This document shows positions 1 through 9,267 of a DNA stretch of 64,000 bases, in pieces. The stretch's first letter is position 1. Every line of letters begins with the position of its first letter. This DNA comes from Schizochytrium sp. TIO01 (Eukaryota > Sar > Bigyra > Thraustochytrida > Thraustochytriidae): the NCBI GenBank assembly GCA_004764695.1, contig SMSO01000036.1, forward strand, positions 1,818,001 through 1,882,000. Reading direction: 5' to 3'. Made by a program: the position numbers and the translations under genes. Below the pieces are notes generated by a model. It worked only from the letters and a program-made list of their open reading frames with translations. It was not told the DNA's origin and made no database searches.

Positions 1-780
1 ACTCAGCAGCCCATGTATCAACCGCAGCCCACTTACAACTCCCCTCAAATTCAATCGCAGCAAGCTCCTCAGCCGCAGCAGCAGAGTATGTACGGACAGC
101 AAACTCAACCACAACAACCCGCAATGTCAAACATGTACGGACAACAACCTCAATCGCAGCCATCAATGCCCCAGCCATCGTACAGTCAGCCATCGTCAAG
201 TGCTCCACAGCCGCTGCCACCTAGTCAGCCGACTCATATCCATGACCACGATGGTTTTGGATCCACTGCAGGAAACCCTCTCGCCGGTCAAAAGTATGGT
301 AATCTCCACCCCCAGCAAGGCTACAATGCGGGCTATAACGATAGCAACCACATGCAGCAGCAGCAGCAGCAGCAACAACAAGGCATCTTCAACCCTAACG
401 CTTCTCAGCAGAAGGCCCCAACTCAGGAACCCTCCCCACAACCCGTGCAACGCGTGATGCCACCACAAATGGCACCCAGTATGCAAATGCTTGAGCAGCA
501 CATGAAAGCGTTAGCAACTCGTATTGTTTCTTCAATGGACAAACGAAAGTTTGCAGACGCAGAGAAAGGTGTTAATGCGCTCAAGGATAAGTTGATGACA
601 GGCGCTGTTGCTGAGGACCTCTATGCCGAAATTACGCAATTGATTCAGGCTCTCGCTTCAAACGATTACACTGCAGCGAACGCCGTCTTGCAAGCACTCA
701 CAGCTCGCTCTCATGTGTGGGCTGAGCACAAGGACTGGATTCGTGGAATGCGCCCCCTCGCGCTCTTCTCCAGGCGATAG
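1..780 (+). CDS. SEC31: Sec31, COPII outer-coat subunit, C-terminal part (5' end outside window)
   Basis: The reading frame is open from base 1, so this is the 3' end of a longer gene. The first ~155 residues are Pro/Gln-rich and low-complexity, with repeated MYGQQ-type units and a Gln run. This resembles the Pro-rich linker of Sec31 that contacts Sec23. The last ~95 residues form a compact helical domain (from about MQMLEQHMKA to GMRPLALF) that matches the Sec31/SRA1 C-terminal domain in its helix pattern, in the DKLMTGAV stretch and in the final W-x-x-GMRPL. Sec31 pairs with Sec13 to build the outer cage of ER-to-Golgi COPII vesicles. The WD40 and ACE1 parts would lie left of the window. 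An SRA1-domain protein other than Sec31 is the main alternative, but the PQ-rich linker favours Sec31. Confidence 0.75.
   Translation, partial: TQQPMYQPQPTYNSPQIQSQQAPQPQQQSMYGQQTQPQQPAMSNMYGQQPQSQPSMPQPSYSQPSSSAPQPLPPSQPTHIHDHDGFGSTAGNPLAGQKYGNLHPQQGYNAGYNDSNHMQQQQQQQQQGIFNPNASQQKAPTQEPSPQPVQRVMPPQMAPSMQMLEQHMKALATRIVSSMDKRKFADAEKGVNALKDKLMTGAVAEDLYAEITQLIQALASNDYTAANAVLQALTARSHVWAEHKDWIRGMRPLALFSRR
355..381 (+). repeat. CAG/CAA trinucleotide run encoding poly-Gln in Sec31
   Basis: In-frame CAG repeats followed by CAA codons encode about nine glutamines in the disordered linker. Such runs are often length-variable between strains. Confidence 0.9.
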
Positions 781-1104
781 ATTCGTAGCTTTTACGATAA
801 CAAACAAAGAAAAGGAATCAGTGTTCCTCTCATTGAATACATTCTTATCTTCGACTACTTTTTCCTGTCTCCACAAAAGAAAACAATAACAATTTTAAAC
901 GAAACCCACTTTACATATACATTATATAGATTTATAAATACACATCTTGAAAACGTGAAAACTGTTGTATCTAGCTGCAGGAACTCGAATCATACTTGAG
1001 CCATTACAGAGAATTGCAAAAAAGAAGGGAGTGCTTATTTGCTCCCAAGCACAGCAATGTAAGGAAATCCAAATTTATTCTGCAAATGTGTTCGCGCAGT
1101 TAAT
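781..1104. other. Intergenic gap, convergent 3' ends
   Basis: This 324-bp AT-rich gap lies between the 3' ends of Sec31 and the minus-strand IQ protein. I see only 3'-UTR-like sequence and no further gene. Confidence 0.6.
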
Positions 1105-2499
1105 CTACTTCCTAGTCTTTTTGGTACGAGATGGCAATCCTAATCCAGCGATCTCAAACCGCCTATATAAATGATCTGATCGTAGCATGTTTCGAAGCGT
1201 GCTATCAAAGCTCTCTTTTACGATAAGGTTACGTTTTAGCTCCTCGAGAGATTTGCCAGCGTCCCTGAATGCTAGCTCTTTAGCATTTAATCTTTCTTGT
1301 AAAGAAATTACTAATGAATTTGGTAACAATTTGCATTGGGTATGCTCATAGATTGTTCCCTGAAGATCATGTGCACACTCCTGACAGTAGCACTCGGTTT
1401 CCAACGGTGTGATCAGCCACACGGGATTCCGAAAATTTTGAAAACAATGTTGACATGTAAGCTCCCGCGACAAGGCCTTGCTAATAGCATCTCGAGAAAT
1501 CAGCAAAGATGCGATGTGCGGGATATGGAGCCGCAGTTTTCTGTAAAGTGTTAAAGAGGCGTCCTGAAGCTGACTTCTGTCGCGTTTAAATCTATGATAC
1601 ACTATGCGTACACGAACACCCCGAAACCATGCTTGAATGTCTAAAGCGGCATAAAAGCGCCCCATACGCTCTTGAGAACGCAGATCTGCAAGTTGCTCTT
1701 CCAGCAATGCGACCTGAGCTTCGGCTTCATTAATTTCTTGGGCCTTTTGCGAAGTCTCGTGCTTCAGAGCACGAAGTTCCTTCGGGAGTCGCGTTGTAAC
1801 GAACACATTGAGCTCTTTGCGCCGTCGCTTGAGCAAATCGCATCTGTTCTGAAGCTCCCATGTTTGTTTGTCAAGTTGCTTTAGGGCTCTCTTATGTTGC
1901 CATGATTTGCTCATGACATTAAGTCTTGCTAACAATTGATCCCTCTCTCGGGTAAGCAGCTCCTCGGGTTGTGCCTCAACTAATGCTTCAAGTTTTTTCA
2001 TCTTCTCAAGTAAGACAAGAAGAGTCTCCTGTTTCTGGCTTTGTCGATGCAATATGCTGCTGCCCACCTCCTGGTTGCGTTGCTTTTCAGTTGCCAAGAG
2101 TTCTCCTACATGGGTACCTACACACATTTCGAGCCCCGCTAAAAGCTCAACTAAATCATTTTGAACAGCTTTACAATGAACCTCGTCTGTGACTTTGAGG
2201 CCGACTCTTGCAGTATGCGGGCGCTCTAGTTTGCGATGCGAGTGTACAAATCGTCTTCGTGAACTGTTGAGAGGATATTGCTCAAGAGTCGTCACAAGGA
2301 GCCTTTCCGCTACGCTGGTACTTGCATTTCGAGGGCACGCACTTTTTGGACGTTGTCGTTGATTTGCGTCGCAGCTCATCCTCTGCATACCGGCACCGTT
2401 TTGTAATGCATGGCCTCGTCCTTGCAATTGCTCAGTGGGGGTGGGGGCGAGTATCCTTTTCTGCACGATGTGAGTCAAAACACGACGGCGCCTGGTCAT
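1105..2499 (-). CDS. Coiled-coil protein with IQ motif and C-terminal Cys-rich motif
   Basis: This 464-residue protein starts at an ATG at 2499. The N-terminal ~100 residues are basic and low in structure. Residues ~150-275 are highly charged, heptad-like coiled coil. An IQ calmodulin-binding motif follows at ~285-305 (IQAWFRGVRVR at 288-298). A Cys cluster at C349, C352, C370, C372 and C375 looks like half of a RING/U-box or treble-clef fold, and the tail is helical and basic. Coiled coil followed by an IQ motif of the IQAWxRG type is typical of axonemal proteins such as the nexin-dynein regulatory complex subunits DRC9 and DRC10. A flagellar role is therefore plausible, but the added zinc-like motif is not part of those proteins. 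I do not assign a symbol. It is divergent with the RING-BRCT gene across a 693-bp gap. Confidence 0.7.
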   Translation of the reverse strand: MTRRRRVLTHIVQKRILAPTPTEQLQGRGHALQNGAGMQRMSCDANQRQRPKSACPRNASTSVAERLLVTTLEQYPLNSSRRRFVHSHRKLERPHTARVGLKVTDEVHCKAVQNDLVELLAGLEMCVGTHVGELLATEKQRNQEVGSSILHRQSQKQETLLVLLEKMKKLEALVEAQPEELLTRERDQLLARLNVMSKSWQHKRALKQLDKQTWELQNRCDLLKRRRKELNVFVTTRLPKELRALKHETSQKAQEINEAEAQVALLEEQLADLRSQERMGRFYAALDIQAWFRGVRVRIVYHRFKRDRSQLQDASLTLYRKLRLHIPHIASLLISRDAISKALSRELTCQHCFQNFRNPVWLITPLETECYCQECAHDLQGTIYEHTQCKLLPNSLVISLQERLNAKELAFRDAGKSLEELKRNLIVKESFDSTLRNMLRSDHLYRRFEIAGLGLPSRTKKTRK

Positions 2500-3192
2500 A
2501 AACTGTCATCTACCCTCTCAGCTTCTAGTGCCAGTACAGAGTCATCCTAGTTCCCGTTCCCACATAAAGCGTATTTCTCTCACTCCATGTCCACATCTGT
2601 TCTCATTTTGCAACAAGTTCCATATTAGCTTTAGTATGTAGTTTCGACTATATTCAGTATATACTTTGTGTCTTACCTAGGAATCTGCAGAGTAGCGTAG
2701 TATCAATTTGAGAGCGCGGTTAAATGTGGAAGCGAAAATCATTGCTAATCGCGCATCGCTGGGTCTACTCCATTGTGGCGATCCGCCCTCTCAGTGAATT
2801 TGAAGCACAAGCAGCAATTTTTGAGAAGCCTATATCAAAGAAGACATATCTAGGCTGCAACTCTGATGGTTCCAATTTCCAGACAAAACAGGTTCAAGTG
2901 TCCGTTGGCACTCTCATTTTCATGGCAGCGCGCCAGTTAAGGATTACGGAAGTTCCGTAATTTTAAAATATGTGCATATTTTAATGATAATTTATCGATA
3001 TGGCTGAAGTGCTTTGAGATATGTTGCAGCGCCAGAACCCAAGCTCGCTCTGCACGCGAGAGTGAGGGGCCACACGGGGGCGTCCTCAGGACCCTCTGAA
3101 GCCTCCGCAAGTCGCTCCTGACACTGTTTCTAACTCTCACTGGCTTCTCCAAGACTGTAGTTACCTTGGAGACCAAGGATAGGGTCAACGCC
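2500..3192. promoter_or_regulatory. Divergent intergenic region (shared upstream region)
   Basis: This 693-bp region separates the starts of the minus-strand IQ protein and the plus-strand RING-BRCT gene. Both 5' UTRs and promoters must lie here. The half nearer 3193 is more GC-rich. I could identify no TATA box or known factor site with confidence. Confidence 0.45.
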
Positions 3193-6100
3193 ATGGCGGA
3201 TGCTGAGAGCCCAACTACGCCAGGCGCAACAACTTCGAAGGCAGGATTTTCAACGAAATCTACCTCGGGGCCAAAGTCCAATAGCAAAGAGAAATCTGGG
3301 GCACTGATGTCGGGAGCAGTTTCATCGAAACGTCATCCGGAGTCGAAGTCAACAGAGTCGAAGTCAGAATCGAAGGCTGCAGCAGCATCAACGTTGGGAA
3401 TGACCACGGTGTCGAAATCAGAATCAGAATCGGAATCAAACATAGAAATGCATGAAAAAGGTGTCCACAGGGAAAGTCTGGATGAGGGTGATGCCGACGA
3501 AGAAGAAGACGTCCGCGAGATCATTAAGTGCGTACAGACTATTGGCCAGGAGTTGACCTGCTCTATCTGCTACAGCTTGATTAAAGACCCACTCATGACG
3601 CCCTGTCGGCATGTGTTTTGCAGAAACTGCCTTCAGAGATCTCTTTCCATAAAGGAAAGATGCCCATTGTGCAAAACCCCAGTGAATCGACGATCTACGA
3701 GACCTTGTGAAAAGCTTGTGCTTCTCATAAGGCATTACAAGCAGCTCCATCCGCACAATGCGAAATACTCCGAAGCACCAGTCGTCGTAGATGTCGAAGA
3801 CGATGACGACGACGCAGAGGATGAAGAGGTTGATGAAGAAGAGGAAAGCATGCAAGATCTTAAAACTAGTACTGGAAAGAATCACCAGGTTGACACGGAC
3901 GACCTGGACAATAACAGTGATACTGCAGATGAAGTCAACGCTGTGAATGATGAGGACAACAATACCCGAGATAGCTTCGTGGAAGGAAGCTGGCGAGATA
4001 TTAGTGATGACGAAGATGGGAGCGAAGAAGAAAAGACTATTACTCGTTCAAATGCGAAAATATTGAGCAAGAAACGCAAGAAAAAGCGTCGCACAGAGGT
4101 AGCATATGACAATAGTGAGATGACACAAATTTCTTCGTTGTCACAGATTGCAGAGGGTATGGGTGCTAACCCGAATCGTCTGTTTCCGTCCCGCATTCGT
4201 CCAAATCAGCAACAAATGTCTTCGCTAGACTACATGCGATACCGGTCAAATCGCTTTTCGCGTTTTTCCCGCCTTGTTGCAGATCTCGACGAGGGGGATG
4301 AGGAAGACGAAGCTAATGAGGAAGAAAAGGTGGATGAGGTAGTACAACACAGCAGCAACAATGATGAGGCCAGTGACGTAGAACAAGAAAGCAACGGTCG
4401 AGATGAAGTTTTGGATTCAGCAGCCGAAGAAGAGAAAGAAGAAGAGATCGCAAATGATTTAAATGATGGAGATGAACAAAAATCTTCTTCTTCATCAGTG
4501 GGCAATTCCAAATCTGACCAGGCTCAAGCAGAAAGCGAGGGTACTTCAGGTAAAAAAGAATGTTCACCCTCGGCATTGACTTCATCAGATCAAAATGTAG
4601 ACAAGGAATCATCGCAGGTATCGGATGTTATTGTGGAGCCAACGCAAATGCCATTGCGATTACCAAGCGATCAATCATCTACTGATGGTCACAGAGAAGA
4701 AAATCAAGAAGGTGCCCCGTCTTCTCGAGCAGTCGATCCTTTATTTGATGAGCAAGGTCCTAGCTCGCTAGCAACGGGCCAAACCCAGGGGTCTCAGCCA
4801 AGGTCAGTTCATGTCACGCCTGTGAATTCTGTCCGACGCTCACGAGCACGTACGTCAGGAGCTGAAGGCGGCGCTACCCCATATTCTGCAAAGAGCTCGG
4901 CAACGACGCCAGCAACAATAATTCTTCCTCGTAGCCAAGGCAGTCAAAGTCAGAGTCAAAGCCAAAGTTTGGATACCCCTCTTTCAGAATACAGACACAG
5001 GCCAAGGGAGCTGTCCGATATTCAAGAAGATGGTGAGGGTTCTTCATCAAAGAGAGTGCGGGGTCTTCGCAATAATGGCGGGGTCGATACGTGTCCACCA
5101 TTCAACCTGGAGCATGCCCTCTTTCGGGAAAACCTTGATGCAGAGTACAGCGAGCACCAAAACGAGAATGACTGCTCTGAAGTCACACGCGACAAAGATG
5201 GTGCAAAAAATGCTGATGGGTCAGGTCTTGTAAATGAGGTTCAGACGCGAGGAGAGCAATCTACATCATCCGCTGCTTTTAAAGTGGGCTGCGGGGAGGA
5301 AACATCTGGGGCTCGTAGCAGCGAAGTTGAAGAAATTGCAGATTCTCAAATGAATTCCCATGATTACAATCAAGCAACACAAGTACAGAACGATGATGAC
5401 GATGATGATGACTATAATGAGAGGACACGAAGTGAAGATAGAAACAGCGAGGAAAATAGTGATACTAAGAAGGGGCGAGACAAGGACGACGAGGTCATTG
5501 TTGATAATGTTTCTGAAATTTCATGTGTTACCAAAGAACGGACAGTTGTCACACCACAAAACCCCTCTAAGAAATCTGCGGCTACTCCATCAATGAAGCA
5601 GGCTAAATCTGACAATACCGAGGATCAGGATTGTGCCGCCAATGATAGTGATGCTGATGCTGACGGCGACGGCAGCATTCAAGAAAATTCCAGAAGAGAG
5701 AAACTTGAGAAAAGGCGTTCCAAAACAACCCCAACAAGCCGCACCTCCTCTGCACGAGTTGATGCAAAGATGTCGACAAAGAAGAAAGGTTCGTGCAGAC
5801 TGTCTGATGCTACCGCCCTCCCAAAATCAAAGCTGTCAAGCATCTCTAGCATTACGACATCCCAGATTGACACAATGGTAAACCTAGCTGCATCTTGCAA
5901 AAACAAAGAAGAAGGAAATAGCACGCTTGATGTGAAGAGTGGTGATGAAAATGAAATTGAGATTGTCGAGCAATCTACCAAAAATCCTGAAGAAGATGTG
6001 ACTCCTATTCGTCGAGGTAAACAGCGCCGCCGTATCAAAGCTAAGGAAGATAGCCAGTCAGAGCAAAGAGACCCAAATGAAGAGGAGGAAGAAGAGGACA

Positions 6101-7545
6101 ACGCTCCATTCACAGATGTGGCAACTCGGCAATACTCTGTTGGCGAGATGGTTACAGTTGCGCGCCGAATGTGGCCTGGAATGAACAAACCAGGAGGTGT
6201 TGGTAGAATTACGAAAGTTAATGACGACAACACATATGGTGTTCGGTTTACTGTGGAAGGAAGGCGTGAGAAACGAGTCGAAGCAAAATATTTGACTCCA
6301 GGTATTGACGTGAACAACAGTAGCCTTATGGGCAACTCTCTTACAGAGTCAAATAAACCAACTACTCCTACAGTGTGGAGCGAAAAGCGTCGAAGTCAGC
6401 CACGAGACTTTTTCCATCCTGATGAGTTTATTAGTCAGGCAGAGTACGCACGCATCGTCGCATTGGGGAGCGATTCAAACGCAAATGACAATGGAACTCT
6501 CCACACTCCTCGCGGTCGGAGGCGTAGCAGAAGCCGTGATGATGATGACAAGTCTCAAACTATAACAGAGTTAGCAGATGAGAGTAATGAAGGAGACAAT
6601 AGTGAAACTCAATCTTCTGTGCGGAAGCGGAGAAAGTCGGCTCTGCCTAGGGGGCTGAGCAAAAGCACCGGCCAAAATCGAAAGCGTCGAAGATCGCAAG
6701 TGCAGTCTGCTTCACCAGTGTCGGAGCCAGCATCTGACGCAATAGCTTCGTCAAGCACTCACCCCCCCAAACCGACCAAGACAAAACGACGTGCCCGCAG
6801 TTCTAGCCCTGCACGAAGCAAAATTGAATGCCCACTGATTGTATTGACTTCTTTAAGCTCCGAATCCTTACGTCAAAAGATCGTGGATGATATTCACCGG
6901 CTAAATGGTGAAGTAGAGCTTGATGATGTTGCAAAAGCTACACACTTAGTGGTTCCCTCCATGCGAAAGAGTTCGGATGGGCGTATTGCGAAGGCCCGTA
7001 CAATCAAGTACGTGCGCGCTATCGCAGCTGGGCGTTGGGTGGTTGATGTCAAATGGGTACGAGACTCTGCACGTGCTAACACTTGGTTACCAGAGGAGTC
7101 ATATGAGATTGAAGGTGACATGAAAACCCTTGAAATAGCCAAAGGTGGCCCAAAGCGTTCACGTGAGGAGCACCAAGGGCGTGAACATGGTTCTCTTTTG
7201 GCGAGTTATATCATGCACCTCTCTGGAAGTTTTGCAAGTAGTCGCGTGCCTCCAAAGCGAGATTTGGAAGAGGTATTCACAACATGCGGTGGAAAACTTG
7301 TCAGTAATTTACGCGAACTTCAGTCCGCTCGAGCAGAGATGAAGAGTCAGACCGAAGAAGAGGGCGGTTTGCCATGTGTAGTGGTTTGTGAGGACCTAAA
7401 CACAGCTCGTCAAAATCCCAATTTCAAAGCTATTACGGCACAACCCAATGTACATGTAGTTACTCCACAATGGCTTTTGAATACAGTCAGCACTTACAAA
7501 ATACAGGATGTTACCTCGTATTTGGCGATGAGTGACGAACAATAA
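3193..7545 (+). CDS. RING finger - Tudor-like - tandem BRCT protein (BRCA1-like architecture)
   Basis: This 1450-residue protein starts at the ATG at 3193, which sits in a strong context (GCCATGG). The open frame itself extends back to a TTG at 3166. A complete C3HC4 RING lies near the N-terminus (C123, C126, C138, H140, C143, C146, C157, C160), indicating an E3 ubiquitin ligase. It is followed by ~800 residues of acidic, Ser-rich disordered sequence. Residues ~977-1036 form a small Tudor/chromo-barrel-like module containing the motif WPGMNKPGGVGRITKV, and a basic RS-rich stretch follows. Two BRCT repeats end the protein at ~1212-1311 and ~1335-1448. The first carries the diagnostic core tryptophan in AAGRWVVDVKW. 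RING at one end and tandem BRCT at the other is the BRCA1/BARD1 layout, which acts in DNA double-strand break signalling. The internal Tudor-like module is not part of those proteins. Orthology to BRCA1 is inferred from domain order only. Confidence 0.82.
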   Translation: MADAESPTTPGATTSKAGFSTKSTSGPKSNSKEKSGALMSGAVSSKRHPESKSTESKSESKAAAASTLGMTTVSKSESESESNIEMHEKGVHRESLDEGDADEEEDVREIIKCVQTIGQELTCSICYSLIKDPLMTPCRHVFCRNCLQRSLSIKERCPLCKTPVNRRSTRPCEKLVLLIRHYKQLHPHNAKYSEAPVVVDVEDDDDDAEDEEVDEEEESMQDLKTSTGKNHQVDTDDLDNNSDTADEVNAVNDEDNNTRDSFVEGSWRDISDDEDGSEEEKTITRSNAKILSKKRKKKRRTEVAYDNSEMTQISSLSQIAEGMGANPNRLFPSRIRPNQQQMSSLDYMRYRSNRFSRFSRLVADLDEGDEEDEANEEEKVDEVVQHSSNNDEASDVEQESNGRDEVLDSAAEEEKEEEIANDLNDGDEQKSSSSSVGNSKSDQAQAESEGTSGKKECSPSALTSSDQNVDKESSQVSDVIVEPTQMPLRLPSDQSSTDGHREENQEGAPSSRAVDPLFDEQGPSSLATGQTQGSQPRSVHVTPVNSVRRSRARTSGAEGGATPYSAKSSATTPATIILPRSQGSQSQSQSQSLDTPLSEYRHRPRELSDIQEDGEGSSSKRVRGLRNNGGVDTCPPFNLEHALFRENLDAEYSEHQNENDCSEVTRDKDGAKNADGSGLVNEVQTRGEQSTSSAAFKVGCGEETSGARSSEVEEIADSQMNSHDYNQATQVQNDDDDDDDYNERTRSEDRNSEENSDTKKGRDKDDEVIVDNVSEISCVTKERTVVTPQNPSKKSAATPSMKQAKSDNTEDQDCAANDSDADADGDGSIQENSRREKLEKRRSKTTPTSRTSSARVDAKMSTKKKGSCRLSDATALPKSKLSSISSITTSQIDTMVNLAASCKNKEEGNSTLDVKSGDENEIEIVEQSTKNPEEDVTPIRRGKQRRRIKAKEDSQSEQRDPNEEEEEEDNAPFTDVATRQYSVGEMVTVARRMWPGMNKPGGVGRITKVNDDNTYGVRFTVEGRREKRVEAKYLTPGIDVNNSSLMGNSLTESNKPTTPTVWSEKRRSQPRDFFHPDEFISQAEYARIVALGSDSNANDNGTLHTPRGRRRSRSRDDDDKSQTITELADESNEGDNSETQSSVRKRRKSALPRGLSKSTGQNRKRRRSQVQSASPVSEPASDAIASSSTHPPKPTKTKRRARSSSPARSKIECPLIVLTSLSSESLRQKIVDDIHRLNGEVELDDVAKATHLVVPSMRKSSDGRIAKARTIKYVRAIAAGRWVVDVKWVRDSARANTWLPEESYEIEGDMKTLEIAKGGPKRSREEHQGREHGSLLASYIMHLSGSFASSRVPPKRDLEEVFTTCGGKLVSNLRELQSARAEMKSQTEEEGGLPCVVVCEDLNTARQNPNFKAITAQPNVHVVTPQWLLNTVSTYKIQDVTSYLAMSDEQ

Positions 7546-7889
7546 CTATCTGACTATCTCTTGTAGCATTATTCTTCACAGCATCTCACTCTTTTAGTAT
7601 TAAAAAATCATGATTATTTTTTTTGTAAATCTAAAATTAATCAACGAAGGTCAAAACATCTACAAGTACCTTCTATTCTACGCTATGGGATACTTGCAGA
7701 CTCACTTCCCCTGCGTGTGTATTTTCTACTCGAAAACTACCTTCTTTTCATCATGCTAATATAATAAAACATTGTGCTTCAACATCGTACAGGAGTAGCA
7801 GCAATCGTGATTGGCATATGGCTTACTGAGAGTTTTGGGATGATACCGTCAATAAAGTTCACTTCATCTATTTCGTTAGAATTTGGCGT
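7546..7889. other. Intergenic gap, convergent 3' ends
   Basis: This 344-bp AT-rich gap contains T-rich stretches and an AATAAA near 7763. It holds the 3' UTRs of the RING-BRCT gene and DCTN6, and no further gene is seen. Confidence 0.55.
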
Positions 7890-8733
7890 TTATGATGATG
7901 CAGCTGAAGATGTCAGAAGCTTGTGATGTTTTCGAATCGCCGACTTGCTCTCTTCATCTAATAGGCTTGACAGCTGCCTGTCCATAAGTCCACTGTGCAG
8001 GCCATCTTTTGGCCTAATGCTATGGATTTTGGTTTCATTATTTATACGAAATACTGCATGGTGGTCTGGCAAGTCAGTTCCTGGTGTAAGCTGAGCTGTA
8101 GCCCCAATGGTACATCCTTGACCAATAACGCATCCTGAGGGAATTATTGCCCGAATATCAAGGACATTAAAGTCCCCCATAGTTGATCCTTGTATCTTGC
8201 TGCCAATCTTGAGCAAATTTTTCTGACCTAACACAACCTTAGGTGCATCCTCCGTGGTCCTTTGCGTTGGCATTTGTAGAATCAGTTAGTCATTTTATCG
8301 ACTGAAATTACCTTGGAACTTCAACACAAAGGAACGAAATCAAGAAAAACGCTTCATTCAGAAATCACATTGATTGGACTACAGCCGACACTTGCTGGAG
8401 AGACCTGGAGAAAAGGATTCAAATTGTTACGAAAGATCTTATCTTCAGAAAACTCACAGTTGAAATATCTGCTGAGCCAGGGTTCTTAATCTCAGGTGAG
8501 GTGCAAGTATAGAAGGCTTCATCAGAACACGGCACTTTTAAAACTTACTGAACAATAACGAGCTCCTCAAGAATGCATCCTGCGCCAATGATAATGTCCC
8601 CGTACGTGGCGTCGAGTCGGCAACGAGGATGCACCACACAGCGAGCCCCGATCTCGATGACGTTGTTTCCCAAAATCTCCACATCTTTGCTTACAACGGC
8701 ATCGGGAGCAATGCGTAGCACTGGTGAATCCAT
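7890..8733 (-). CDS. DCTN6: Dynactin subunit 6 (p27), three exons
   Basis: This is a left-handed beta-helix (hexapeptide repeat) protein of the dynactin pointed-end complex. Two separate frames carry the two halves of p27: 8733-8549, starting MDSPVLRIAPDAVV, and 8259-7890, containing PKVVLGQKN. I propose exon 1 8733-8549, exon 2 8490-8458 (33 nt) and exon 3 8259-7890. Intron 1 begins GTAAGT at 8548 and ends AG at 8491. Intron 2 begins GTGAGT at 8457 and ends AAAG at 8260, with a CTAAC branch-like site upstream. All junctions keep phase 2, and the product is 195 residues, close to the ~190 of animal p27. The small middle exon is the least certain part. It is head-to-head with MnmA, and the Arp1 gene lies 2.3 kb away. 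p27 and p25 cap the Arp1 filament and help target dynein to membranes. Confidence 0.85.
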
Positions 8734-9267
8734 GACGCTCGCAAGACTCTTTAGAGTTAACGTGAAGTCTTGAGAGTCTCTCAGATCCAGAGTTTCTTGA
8801 TTGCCATGCTTTGATGAATAGTTTTTTGACTTTCATTTTCATCGTCATTCTTCTTGCAGGCATAATAGTATCTATCTGATGTATAAGAGTATATTTTACA
8901 AAAACAACTCACAATGATTCATTTATCATATTGGCACATTGGTTGATGACAAACAGTACACCGATGAGCTTTTTAAAGTCTGTCCCTGCAGCCAATGTTT
9001 ACTCTTGAGAAGTTTCATTTTGCTGATAGGTTTTAAGTCCTAGGATAACGAAGACAAGAACTCGAGTGAACCAAGGGAAGAGTAAAAAGAAGACAAGAAC
9101 AGCAATGCAGTGAAAGAGGCAAGCTCGAGTGACATTTTGGTGCAATTGAGACACTTCGGCGAATTTAATAAATAAATAAACAAATAAATAAACAAATAGT
9201 GAAGTAGTACATGGTTAAGCACTCTTATTAGCATAGAAAAAGAAAGAGGTGAAATTATTTGTATGTT
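8734..9267. promoter_or_regulatory. Divergent region between DCTN6 and MnmA
   Basis: This 534-bp spacer lies between two genes pointing away from each other and must hold both promoters. It contains a short A/T tetranucleotide run (AAATAAAT-type, about 9165-9195). I identified no specific site. Confidence 0.4.

Noticed and set aside
5679-6335. 218-codon minus-strand frame within the RING-BRCT gene
   Set aside because: It is Ser/Leu-rich because it is antisense to acidic and Lys-rich codons; no domain.
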